Assembly (NCBI RefSeq): GCF_025869345.1
Contig: NZ_JAOZVW010000094.1
Location: 1 to 39,004, forward strand
DNA length: 39,004 bases
Source: Sphingopyxis sp.
Lineage (GTDB): Bacteria; Pseudomonadota; Alphaproteobacteria; Sphingomonadales; Sphingomonadaceae
Direction of reading: 5' to 3'
This document shows, piece by piece, positions 8,087 to 15,709 of this stretch (position 1 is its first letter; the number at the start of each line of letters is the position of its first letter). Made by a program: the position numbers and the translations under genes. Under the pieces are notes generated by a model. The model was not told where the DNA came from and made no database searches. It saw nothing but the letters and a program-made list of their open reading frames with translations.

Positions 8087-8886
8087 CACAGTCCTTTCGC
8101 AAAATCGAGGGTCGCGGCGATCACTTGCTCCAATACGGGTCGGATCGCGGGAGCGGGGTCGAGGGGGGAGGGCCAGTTGGCGTGGGTGATCCCGGCGGGC
8201 TCGGCCATATAGCCGCGCTGCGCGAGTTCCATCTGGATCGCATGGACGCTGTCGTCGGGGCGGCCATAGTGGCGCGTCGTCCAGCCGCCCTTGAAACGGC
8301 CGTTGACGACATGGCTTTCGCCGCTCGCGGCGCAGATGCCGGCGACGACGGTTTGGAGTTCGGGCGCGCAGGTGGCGCCGCTGTTGGTGCCGATGTTGAA
8401 CTGCGGCAATTCGCCGTCGAACAGGCGCGGGACGTGGCTGCGGATCGAATGGGCGTCGTAGAGCACGACCTTGCCGTGCCTTGCCCTCAGCCGGTCGAGC
8501 TCGGCCGCCAGCGCTTCGTGATAGGGGCGGTGATAGAGGTGCAGTCGCCGCGTGATCTCCGCCTCGTCGAGCTCGCCGAAGCGATAGAGCGGGGCGCCGT
8601 CGAAGGTCGTGGTCGGACAAAGCTCGGTCGTCGCCTGCCCCGGATAGAGCGAGGCGCCCGAGGGATCGCGGTTCATGTCGATGACGCTGCGCGAAATATC
8701 GGTCGCGATCGTCGTCGCGCCGAGGCCGGCGGCGAAGGCATACAGCTCGGCGATCCACCAGTCGGTGTCGATCTGCGCGTGCCACGGCGAGACGAACTGC
8801 TCGTCGAGTCCCGCGAGGTCCGTCCCGCCGTGCGGAAAGGCGACGACGAGCGGCGCATCGCCGCGATGGATGCGCAGCCAGTCCAT
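8086..8886 (-). CDS. hutG: N-formylglutamate deformylase
   Basis: A 266-residue N-formylglutamate amidohydrolase, splitting N-formyl-L-glutamate into formate and glutamate. Motifs seen are [11 protein letters not shown] near the N-terminus, [40 protein letters not shown], and [19 protein letters not shown], matching the metal-binding family pattern. Its start shares a base with the hutH stop (TGATG at 8884-8888) and its stop shares a base with the hutU start, so hutH-hutG-hutU form a tightly coupled series. Its presence together with hutF shows that the five-step pathway through formylglutamate is used. Confidence 0.95.
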   Translation of the reverse strand: MDWLRIHRGDAPLVVAFPHGGTDLAGLDEQFVSPWHAQIDTDWWIAELYAFAAGLGATTIATDISRSVIDMNRDPSGASLYPGQATTELCPTTTFDGAPLYRFGELDEAEITRRLHLYHRPYHEALAAELDRLRARHGKVVLYDAHSIRSHVPRLFDGELPQFNIGTNSGATCAPELQTVVAGICAASGESHVVNGRFKGGWTTRHYGRPDDSVHAIQMELAQRGYMAEPAGITHANWPSPLDPAPAIRPVLEQVIAATLDFAKGL

Positions 8887-10409
8887 CAGCCGACCCCCGG
8901 CAACCGCGCGGGCACCGCGGCAACGAGGCTGCCCGAACGGATCAGCGCGGTCGCGGCCTCCATATCGGGATGGAAATGCCGGTCGTCTTCGAGCGCCGGC
9001 ACGGCGGCACGAAGATGCTTGTGCGCGGTTTCGAGCGCATCGCTTGATGTCAGCGGCGCGTGGAAATCGATGCCCTGACACGCCGCGAGCAGCTCGATCC
9101 CGATCACCGCGCTGGCGTTGTCGGCCATGTCGAGCAGGCGGCGCGCGCCGTGTGCGGCCATCGAGACATGATCCTCCTGATTGGCGCTGGTCGGAATCGA
9201 GTCCACGCTGGCCGGATAAGCGCGCTGCTTGTTTTCGCTGACCAGCGCGGCGGCGGTGACCTGCGGGATCATGAAGCCCGAATTGAGGCCGGGGCGCGGA
9301 GTGAGGAAAGCGGGGAGCCCCGACAGCGCGGGATCGACCAGCATCGCGATGCGGCGCTCCGCGATCGAGCCGATTTCGCACAGTGCCATCGCGATCATAT
9401 CGGCGGCGAAGGCGACGGGCTCGGCGTGGAAATTGCCGCCCGACAGCGCCTCGTCCGTATCCGCGAAGATCAGCGGATTGTCGGAGACGCCATTCGCTTC
9501 GATGCCCAGCGTCGTCCCCGCCTGCCGCAAAAGGTCGAGCGCGGCGCCCATCACCTGCGGCTGGCAGCGCAAACAATACGGGTCCTGCACGCGCGGATCG
9601 TCGACGGCGTGCGAGGCGCGGATCGCCGATCCCGCCATCAGGGCGCGCAGCGCATCGCCGACCTCGCGCTGTCCCGCATGGCCGCGCAGCGCATGGATGC
9701 GCGCATCGAACGGCGCGTCGGAGCCTTTGGCGGCCTCGGTCGATAGCGCCCCGGTGATCAGCGCCGAGCGGAACAGCGTTTCGGCGCGGAACAGCCCGGC
9801 CAGCGCATTGGCGGTCGAAAATTGCGTGCCGTTGAGCAACGCGAGCCCTTCCTTGGGGCCGAGGTCGAGCGGCGCGAGCCCCGCCGCCGCAAGCGCTTCG
9901 GCGGCGGGCAGCGTGTTGCCGCCGACCTCGATCGCGCCGACGCCGATCATTGCCGCGGCCATGTGCGACAGCGGCGCGAGGTCGCCGCTCGCGCCGACCG
10001 AGCCTTGCGACGGCACGATCGGGGTCAGCCCCTTTGCGAGCATAGCCTCGATCATCGCGACCGTAGCGCGCTGCACCCCCGAGGCCCCCATGCCGAAGCT
10101 CGCGAGCTTGAGCGCCATCATCAGCCGGACGATCGGCGTCGGCGACGGCGCGCCGGTGCCCGCGGCGTGGCTGAGCACGATGTTGCGCTGAAGCGTCGAC
10201 AATTCGTCGTCGGCGATCCGCACGCTCGCGAGTTTTCCGAAGCCGGTGTTGATGCCATAGACGGGCGCGCCCTTTGCGACGATCCGCGCGACCGCGGCGG
10301 CGCTCCGGTCGATCGCTTCCCACGCGCCCGCATCGAGCGCCGCGCCCGCGCCTTCGTAGATCGCGTTCCAGTCGGCGAGCGTCATCGCGCCGGGGGTGAT
10401 CGTCACCAT
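8886..10409 (-). CDS. hutH: Histidine ammonia-lyase
   Basis: A 507-residue histidase, normal length, removing ammonia from L-histidine to give urocanate. The MIO prosthetic group forms from the Ala-Ser-Gly at residues 140-142 in [29 protein letters not shown] near residue 51, [13 protein letters not shown], and the C-terminal [14 protein letters not shown] with its active-site Glu are typical. The ATG at 10409 lies 7 bases inside the end of hutI. I chose it over in-frame upstream starts because those would run deep into hutI and the family begins near ITPG. Confidence 0.97.
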   Translation of the reverse strand: MVTITPGAMTLADWNAIYEGAGAALDAGAWEAIDRSAAAVARIVAKGAPVYGINTGFGKLASVRIADDELSTLQRNIVLSHAAGTGAPSPTPIVRLMMALKLASFGMGASGVQRATVAMIEAMLAKGLTPIVPSQGSVGASGDLAPLSHMAAAMIGVGAIEVGGNTLPAAEALAAAGLAPLDLGPKEGLALLNGTQFSTANALAGLFRAETLFRSALITGALSTEAAKGSDAPFDARIHALRGHAGQREVGDALRALMAGSAIRASHAVDDPRVQDPYCLRCQPQVMGAALDLLRQAGTTLGIEANGVSDNPLIFADTDEALSGGNFHAEPVAFAADMIAMALCEIGSIAERRIAMLVDPALSGLPAFLTPRPGLNSGFMIPQVTAAALVSENKQRAYPASVDSIPTSANQEDHVSMAAHGARRLLDMADNASAVIGIELLAACQGIDFHAPLTSSDALETAHKHLRAAVPALEDDRHFHPDMEAATALIRSGSLVAAVPARLPGVG

Positions 10410-11611
10410 GTGCCTTGTCCCATCCAGATTCGTTGGTGCAGCGGATTGAAGCCGATGCGGCCGACCAGGTCGGCGGGCCGCTCGATGTCCCAGATCGCGA
10501 GGTCGCAATGCTTGCCGACCTCCAGCGTCCCGGCCTCGGCCTGCATCCCGAGCGCCTTCGCGGCATGGCGGGTGACGCCGAGCAGGCATTCGTCGACGGT
10601 CAGGCCGAACTGCACCGCCGCCATATTCATCGCCAGCAGGATCGAGGTCAGCGGCGAGGTGCCGGGATTGCAGTCGGTCGCGAGCGCGATCGGCACCCCC
10701 GCAGCGCGCAGGCTCGCAACGGGCGGCAGCTTTGTCTCGCGCAGGAAATAATAGGCGCCGGGGAGCAGCATCGCGACGGTCCCGGCCTCGGCCATCGCGG
10801 CGATGTCGTCGTCGTCCAGATATTCGAGGTGATCGGCCGACAGCGCCTGATGCCGCGCCGCGAGCGCCGCGCCATGCTGGTTCGACAATTGCTCGGCGTG
10901 GAGTTTGACCGGCAGGCCGTGCTTCGCGGCGGCGGCGAACACGCGGTCGGTCTGCGCGGGGGTGAAGCCGATATTCTCGCAAAAGGCGTCGACCGCATCG
11001 GCGAGTCCCGCCGCCGCGATTTCGGGCATCATCGTTTCGCAGACGAGGTCGATATAACTGTCCGCGTCGCCGGCATATTCGGGCGGCAACGCGTGGGCGC
11101 CGAGGAAGGTCGTGCGCACCGTCACCGGCCGCGCCTTGCCGAGCACGCGCGCGGCGCGCAGCATCTTCGCCTCGTCCGCCGCCGAGAGGCCATAGCCCGA
11201 CTTGATCTCGACCGTCGTCACCCCCTCGGCGATCAGCGCGTCGAGGCGGGGGAGGGCGCTCGCGACCAGATCGGCCTCGCTTGCGGCGCGGGTCGCGTGG
11301 ACGGTCGACACGATGCCGCCGCCGGCGCGCGCGATCTCTTCATAGGAGGCGCCCTTCTGGCGCAGCTCGAACTCGGCGATGCGGTCGCCGGCGAAGACCA
11401 GATGGGTGTGCGGGTCGATCAGCCCCGGCGTGATCCAGCGTCCTTCGCAATCGACCGTCTCGGTCGCGGGCGGCGCATCGACCATCGACCCGACATAGGT
11501 GATCGCGCCCGCCGCCATGGCGACCGCGCCATTCTCGACGATACCAAGGCCGGGTAGCCCATCCTGCATCGTGGCAAGGCGGGCGTTGGTCCACAGGCGG
11601 TCGCTATGCAT
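10403..11611 (-). CDS. hutI: Imidazolonepropionase
   Basis: A 402-residue amidohydrolase-superfamily enzyme that opens imidazolone-5-propionate to N-formimino-L-glutamate. It shows the metal-binding [17 protein letters not shown] near residue 65, [24 protein letters not shown] and [12 protein letters not shown], all typical of HutI. It is the first gene of the minus-strand hutIHGUD operon. AGGAGAGG precedes the ATG at about 7 bases. The perfect palindrome at 11645-11656, 34 bases upstream of the start, is the probable HutC operator. Confidence 0.97.
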   Translation of the reverse strand: MHSDRLWTNARLATMQDGLPGLGIVENGAVAMAAGAITYVGSMVDAPPATETVDCEGRWITPGLIDPHTHLVFAGDRIAEFELRQKGASYEEIARAGGGIVSTVHATRAASEADLVASALPRLDALIAEGVTTVEIKSGYGLSAADEAKMLRAARVLGKARPVTVRTTFLGAHALPPEYAGDADSYIDLVCETMMPEIAAAGLADAVDAFCENIGFTPAQTDRVFAAAAKHGLPVKLHAEQLSNQHGAALAARHQALSADHLEYLDDDDIAAMAEAGTVAMLLPGAYYFLRETKLPPVASLRAAGVPIALATDCNPGTSPLTSILLAMNMAAVQFGLTVDECLLGVTRHAAKALGMQAEAGTLEVGKHCDLAIWDIERPADLVGRIGFNPLHQRIWMGQGTW

Positions 11612-11644
11612 CGGGCCCTCTCCTGCTTGCTGGCCGACTCAATT

Positions 11645-11656
11645 ATGTATATACAT
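11645..11656. promoter_or_regulatory. HutC-type operator upstream of hutI
   Basis: ATGTATATACAT is a perfect 12-base palindrome. Its core TGTATATACA matches the operator type described for HutC repressors of the GntR family. It lies 34-45 bases upstream of hutI and 163 bases upstream of hutF, and hutC itself is encoded at 13171. No second good copy was seen near hutF. Confidence 0.8.
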
Positions 11657-11733
11657 TAATGGCAGACGGATAAAGATGTCCAGATGGGAGGTGGCGACAT
11701 AGTTTGAAACGCGAGGCGCGATCTGCCTCCCCC

Positions 11734-11778
11734 GTCACCCCGGATCAAGTCCGGGATGACGAGGAGGGTAGTCGAACC
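11734..11778. repeat. Dispersed palindromic repeat, copy 2
   Basis: The core GTCACCCCGGA-TCAAG-TCCGGGATGAC (11734-11760) is palindromic and is followed by GAGGAGGGTAGTCGAACC, which is also found after copy 1 at the left end of the window. It lies in the divergent hutI-hutF intergenic region, 40 bases upstream of the hutF start. It is a mobile short repeat by appearance, and may place a hairpin in the hutF leader. Confidence 0.8.
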
Positions 11779-11818
11779 TTTCAAAATCTAACTAGGTTGT
11801 CGCCAGATGGGATGATCG

Positions 11819-13174
11819 ATGGCGCTTTGGTGTGAGCAGGCATGGCTTCCGGAAGGGTGGCGCAGCAATGTGCGCCTGACCCTTGAAAAGGGGAGGATTT
11901 CCGCAATCGAAACGGGTGCCGAAGCTGCGTCCGGCGACGAACGGCACGCGATTTTTCTGCCCGCCATGCCCAATCTGCACAGCCATGCCTTCCAGCGCGG
12001 CATGGCGGGACTCGCCGAGCGCGCGGGGACGGGCGATGACAGTTTCTGGACGTGGCGCGAGGTCATGTATCGCTTCGTCGATCGCCTCGATCCCGAGGGG
12101 ATGGCGGCGATCGCCGCGCTCGCCTTTGCCGAGATGCTCGAAAGCGGCTTCGCGCGCGTCGGCGAATTTCATTATCTTCATCATGATGTTGACGGGCGAC
12201 CCTATGACGATGTCGGGGCGATGGCGCAGGCGATCGCCGCGGCGGCGGGCGAGACCGGCATCGCGCTGACCCTGCTCCCCGTCTTTTACGCCCATTCGGG
12301 GTTTGGCGGCGCTGCGCCGACGCAGGGCCAGCGGCGCTTCATCAACGACGTCGACCGCTATGCGCGGCTGCTCGAAGCGGCGCGCGGTGCGGTCGCGGGT
12401 CTCGACGACGCGGTCGTCGGCGTCGCGCCGCACAGCCTGCGCGCGGCGACCGCGGACGAGCTGGCGGCGGTGACCGCGCTGGCGCCGGGCGCGCCGGTCC
12501 ATATCCATATCGCCGAGCAGCTGCCCGAGGTCGAAGCCTGTCTCGCGTGGAGCGGCGCGCGGCCGGTCGAATGGCTGATGGATCACGCCGACGTCGGCGC
12601 CGGCTGGTGCCTCGTCCACGCGACGCACATCACCGACGCCGAGCGCGCTGCGATCGTGCGCAGCGGCGCGGTCGCGGGTCTCTGCCCGATCACCGAGGCG
12701 AACCTCGGCGACGGCCTGTTCCCCGCGCGCGCCTTCCTCGCCGAGGGCGGGCGCTTCGGGGTCGGTTCGGACTCGAATGTCGAGATCGACGCCGGGGCCG
12801 AACTGCGCCTGCTCGAATATGGCCAGCGGCTCGCGCATCGCGGCCGCAACCTGCTGGCGGACGGCGCGGGGCAGTCGACCGGGGCGAGCCTCTGGCGCGG
12901 CGCGCTCGCGGGCGGCGGACAGGCGCTCGGGCGGTCCACGGACGGCCTCGCGGCGGGTGCGGCCGCCGACATCGTCAGCCTGAAAGCCGACGACCCCGCT
13001 TTCGCCGGACGCAGCGGCGACGCCATCCTCGATAGCTGGATTTTCGGCGGCGGCGCGCGCCGCGTCGATTGCGTCTGGCGCGGCGGCGTCAAGCGGGTCG
13101 AGGGCGGGCGCCATGTCGCGCGCGATGCGATCGACGCGCGCTATCGCGCCGCGATGGCGAAGCTGCTCGGATGA
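11819..13174 (+). CDS. hutF: Formimidoylglutamate deiminase
   Basis: A 451-residue amidohydrolase that deiminates N-formimino-L-glutamate to N-formyl-L-glutamate and ammonia, the substrate of HutG. Motifs are FLPAMPNLHSHAFQRGMAGLAER with the H-x-H metal pair, FTWREVMYRFVDRLDPE-like FWTWREVMYRFVDRL, GEFHYLHHD, VAPHSLRA, HIHIAEQ, HATH and GVGSDSNVEID. The ATG at 11819 follows a weak ribosome binding region, so the start is less certain than the identity. It overlaps hutC by four bases (ATGA), making a hutF-hutC unit divergent from hutIHGUD. Confidence 0.95.
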   Translation: MALWCEQAWLPEGWRSNVRLTLEKGRISAIETGAEAASGDERHAIFLPAMPNLHSHAFQRGMAGLAERAGTGDDSFWTWREVMYRFVDRLDPEGMAAIAALAFAEMLESGFARVGEFHYLHHDVDGRPYDDVGAMAQAIAAAAGETGIALTLLPVFYAHSGFGGAAPTQGQRRFINDVDRYARLLEAARGAVAGLDDAVVGVAPHSLRAATADELAAVTALAPGAPVHIHIAEQLPEVEACLAWSGARPVEWLMDHADVGAGWCLVHATHITDAERAAIVRSGAVAGLCPITEANLGDGLFPARAFLAEGGRFGVGSDSNVEIDAGAELRLLEYGQRLAHRGRNLLADGAGQSTGASLWRGALAGGGQALGRSTDGLAAGAAADIVSLKADDPAFAGRSGDAILDSWIFGGGARRVDCVWRGGVKRVEGGRHVARDAIDARYRAAMAKLLG

Positions 13175-13875
13175 CGCAAAGCAGCGCCATCCACGCCCAG
13201 ATCCGCCGCGATATCGAGGCGCGGATCATGTCGGGCGAATGGGCGCCCGGGACGCGCATCCCCTATGAGCATCAACTGATGGCGAGCTATGGCTGCTCGC
13301 GGATGACGGTGAACCGGGCGCTGCGCGCGCTGATCGAGGCGGGGTTGCTCGAAAGCCGGCGGCGCGCGGGCACCTTCGTCTCGCACCCGCGCATCCACCG
13401 CGCCGCACTCGAAATCCCCGACATCCGCGACGAGATCGCCGCGCAGGGCGAGGCCTATCGCCTCGACCTCGACCGCCGCGAGCTTCGCGCCGCGAGCGAG
13501 GAGGACAAGCGCCTGCTCCAGATCGAGGGCGGCGAGGTGCTCGCGCTCGAATGCCGCCACCATGCCGGCGGCCGCGCCTATGCGCTCGAACGCCGCCTGA
13601 TCAACCTGTCGGCGGTGCCCGAGGCGGCCGAGATCGATTTTGCCGCCGAGCCGCCCGGTTCATGGCTGCTCGCGCACGTCCCCTGGACCGAGGCCGAGCA
13701 CCGCATCACCGCTTTCAACGCCGGCGCCAAGGAACTGGTCGCGCTCGGCATTTCGGCGGGCGCGGCGTGCATGGCGCTCGAACGCTGGACGTGGCGCGGC
13801 GCGGAGCGCATCACCTATGCGCGGCAGGTCTATCCCGGCGACCGCTACGCCCTCGTCGCCCATTTTCGCCCCTGA
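13171..13875 (+). CDS. hutC: Histidine utilisation repressor, GntR family
   Basis: A 234-residue GntR/HutC-subfamily repressor. The winged helix is at residues about 7-73 (IHAQIRRDIEARIMSGEWAP, then SRMTVNRALRALIEAGLLE and RRRAGTFV). The C-terminal UTRA domain has ALECRHHAGGRAYALERRLIN and ERWTWRGAERITYARQVYPGDRYAL, the fold that binds urocanate in known HutC proteins. The start at 13171 overlaps the hutF stop. It probably represses hutIHGUD through the site at 11645 and is relieved by urocanate; the ligand is inferred from the family. Confidence 0.93.
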   Translation: MTQSSAIHAQIRRDIEARIMSGEWAPGTRIPYEHQLMASYGCSRMTVNRALRALIEAGLLESRRRAGTFVSHPRIHRAALEIPDIRDEIAAQGEAYRLDLDRRELRAASEEDKRLLQIEGGEVLALECRHHAGGRAYALERRLINLSAVPEAAEIDFAAEPPGSWLLAHVPWTEAEHRITAFNAGAKELVALGISAGAACMALERWTWRGAERITYARQVYPGDRYALVAHFRP

Positions 13876-13887
13876 AGGATAAGAGTC

Positions 13888-14979
13888 ATGGATTTCTCGC
13901 GCCTCGAAACCAGCAGCAAGATCGGCGACGGCTGGACCTATCCACCGACCGTGGCGCGGAGGAGCGGCTGGCTCGACGTCGATGCCGAGGCCGGGCATCG
14001 CATTTATTGGGAAGAATATGGCCCAGCGGACGGCGAGCCCGTGATGTTCCTCCACGGCGGCCCCGGCGGTGCCTGTTCGCCTGAGATGGCGCGCTTCTTC
14101 GACCCTGCGCGCTACCGCGTCATCCTGTTCGACCAGCGCGGCTGCGGCAAGAGCGAGCCTAATGTCGCGGCGGCGGGTCCGGCGGCGGCGCTGCGCAACA
14201 ACACCACCGCCGACCTGATCGGCGATATCGAGAAGCTGCGCGATGCGCTCGGCATCAGCGGCCGGATGCACGTCTTCGGCGGTAGCTGGGGCAGCACGCT
14301 CGCCATGGCCTATGCCATCGCTTTCCCGCAGCATTGCGCCAGCCTGATCCTGCGCGGTATCTTTCTGGGCGCGGCGGAGGACCTTCTCTATCTCTATCAG
14401 GGCAACGCCGCGACGTGGCACGAAGCGCCCCATGCGCTGACCGCACCCGGCGCCTATATCTCCTACCCCGGCGAATGGGGCGAATTGCTGTCGGTGCTGA
14501 CCGTCGCGGAGCGCGGCGACGTCATGGCGTCGTACAAGGCGATCTTCGACATGGCGCCCGCGAACGAGGAAGAGCGCGCGAAGCAGCTTCACGCTGCCCT
14601 GACATGGTCGCTGTGGGAGGGAGTTATTTCGAACATGATCCCCGAGACCGCATCGACGGGCAAGTTCGGCGACGCCGATTTCGCGCTCTGCTTCGCGCAG
14701 ATCGAGGCGCATTATTTCGCGAACGATCTGTTCATCGAACCGGGCCATCTGCTCGGCCATGCCGATGTCCTCGCGTCGATCCCGGTGCATATCGTCCACG
14801 GCCGCTTCGATCAGGTCTGCCCGCTGACGCAGGCGTCGCGGCTGGTCGACGCGCTGCGCGGCGCAGGCGCCGAGCCCGCGACCTATGTGATCACCAACGC
14901 CGGGCATAGCGCGATGGAGCGTGAGAATGCGCTGGCGCTCACCGCGATCATGGACGGACTGCCGCGCCCCGGCGCCTGA
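13888..14979 (+). CDS. pip: Proline iminopeptidase, alpha/beta hydrolase
   Basis: A 363-residue alpha/beta hydrolase of the S33 peptidase family, which releases N-terminal proline from peptides. The oxyanion motif HGGPGG is at residues 56-61, FDQRGCGKS near 81, and the nucleophile Ser133 lies in GGSWGS. HGRFDQVCP carries the acid and NAGHSAME the catalytic His. The length is somewhat above the usual 310-330 because of an N-terminal extension of about 30 residues and cap insertions. It starts 12 bases after hutC with AAGGATAAGAG before the ATG, so it may be co-transcribed with hutFC. No biochemical link to histidine breakdown is evident, except general peptide use. Confidence 0.88.
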   Translation: MDFSRLETSSKIGDGWTYPPTVARRSGWLDVDAEAGHRIYWEEYGPADGEPVMFLHGGPGGACSPEMARFFDPARYRVILFDQRGCGKSEPNVAAAGPAAALRNNTTADLIGDIEKLRDALGISGRMHVFGGSWGSTLAMAYAIAFPQHCASLILRGIFLGAAEDLLYLYQGNAATWHEAPHALTAPGAYISYPGEWGELLSVLTVAERGDVMASYKAIFDMAPANEEERAKQLHAALTWSLWEGVISNMIPETASTGKFGDADFALCFAQIEAHYFANDLFIEPGHLLGHADVLASIPVHIVHGRFDQVCPLTQASRLVDALRGAGAEPATYVITNAGHSAMERENALALTAIMDGLPRPGA

Positions 14980-15041
14980 CGGAGCGATCCGCGACGCGGC
15001 GCGTTTCCCTTTCCGGTTTGCCGGACAGGAGAGGGAGAGCC

Positions 15042-15452
15042 ATGCAGCATCTGTTCACGCGGATCGCCTCGCGCGCCGCGCATGTCATGGGTCAGCCCGC
15101 GACCTTCATCGTGGCGGCCGGGTTCATCGTCGTCTGGGCCGCGAGCGGGCCGCTGCTGCAATATTCGGACACCTGGCAGCTCATCGTGAACACCGCGACG
15201 ACGGTGATGACCTTCCTCGCGGTTTTCCTGATCCAGAACAGCCAGAACCGCGACGGCGCCGCGATGCAGGCCAAGCTCGACGAGATTTTGCGCGTGCTCG
15301 AAAAAGCGCGCAACGAATTCGTCGGCATCGAGCATCTGACCGACGCCGAGATCGAGAAGATCCGCGACGCGCTCGAAGCCGACGTCACCGGCAAGGAGGG
15401 CAATGGCGACGCCGTCGGCACCACGGTCGAACGCCTGCTCAAGCGGCTTTAG
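15042..15452 (+). CDS. Low-affinity iron permease family membrane protein
   Basis: A 136-residue membrane protein with two predicted helices, at residues about 20-37 (GQPATFIVAAGFIVVWAASGP) and about 50-66 (IVNTATTVMTFLAVFLIQN), then a charged region SQNRDGAAMQAKLDEILRVLEKARNEFVGIEHLTDAEIEKI. This is the pattern of the bacterial Fe_permease (PF04120) family. The family name comes from fungal homology; iron transport by the bacterial members is not established. GGGAGAG before the ATG at 15042 fixes the start; an in-frame ATG at 15018 lacks one. It follows pip by 62 bases. Confidence 0.8.
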   Translation: MQHLFTRIASRAAHVMGQPATFIVAAGFIVVWAASGPLLQYSDTWQLIVNTATTVMTFLAVFLIQNSQNRDGAAMQAKLDEILRVLEKARNEFVGIEHLTDAEIEKIRDALEADVTGKEGNGDAVGTTVERLLKRL

Positions 15453-15483
15453 GGCGGCGTGCGCTTAATTTGCAACGCCCCCA

Positions 15484-15564
15484 CCGTTCGTGTCGAGCGA
15501 AGTCGAGACACCCATCAGTATGGCGCAAGGGGATGGATGTCTCGACTTCGCTCGACACGAACGG
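15484..15564. repeat. Long inverted repeat with 33-base arms
   Basis: The arm starting CCGTTCGTGTCGAGCGAAGT (15484-15516) is the reverse complement of the arm ending CTTCGCTCGACACGAACGG (15532-15564), including ATGTCTCGA. It is almost perfect, with a loop of about 15 bases. It lies between the membrane protein (+) and the TonB receptor (-) in a gene-free stretch. It has the look of a dispersed non-coding palindrome and could terminate transcription from both sides. Confidence 0.85.
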
Positions 15565-15610
15565 AACGGTGGGTCAGATTTAGGGCTCGATACCTCTTGG
15601 GCGATCCGTT

Positions 15611-15704
15611 CGTCATTGCGAGCGACGAAGCCGCGCGGCAATCCAGAGCAGGCGTAAACCGCTCTGGGTTGCTTCCCCCGGCTTTCGCCGGGGTCGCAAT
15701 GACG
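15611..15704. repeat. Second inverted repeat, nested hairpin
   Basis: CGTCATTGCGA (15611-15621) pairs with TCGCAATGACG (15694-15704). An inner stem GCAATCCAGAGC (15638-15649) pairs with GCTCTGGGTTGC (15661-15672) with one G-T pair. A third stem, CCCCCGGC with GCCGGGG, sits at 15675-15692. It lies just beyond the TonB receptor stop and is of the GTCATTGCGAG type of dispersed repeat. Together with the repeat at 15484 it fills the 257-base gap between genes. Confidence 0.8.
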
Positions 15705-15709
15705 ATCTT

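Noticed and set aside
11779-11818. Second HutC operator directly before hutF
   Set aside because: No TGTATA-type half-site pair was found there; only the palindrome at 11645 is convincing.
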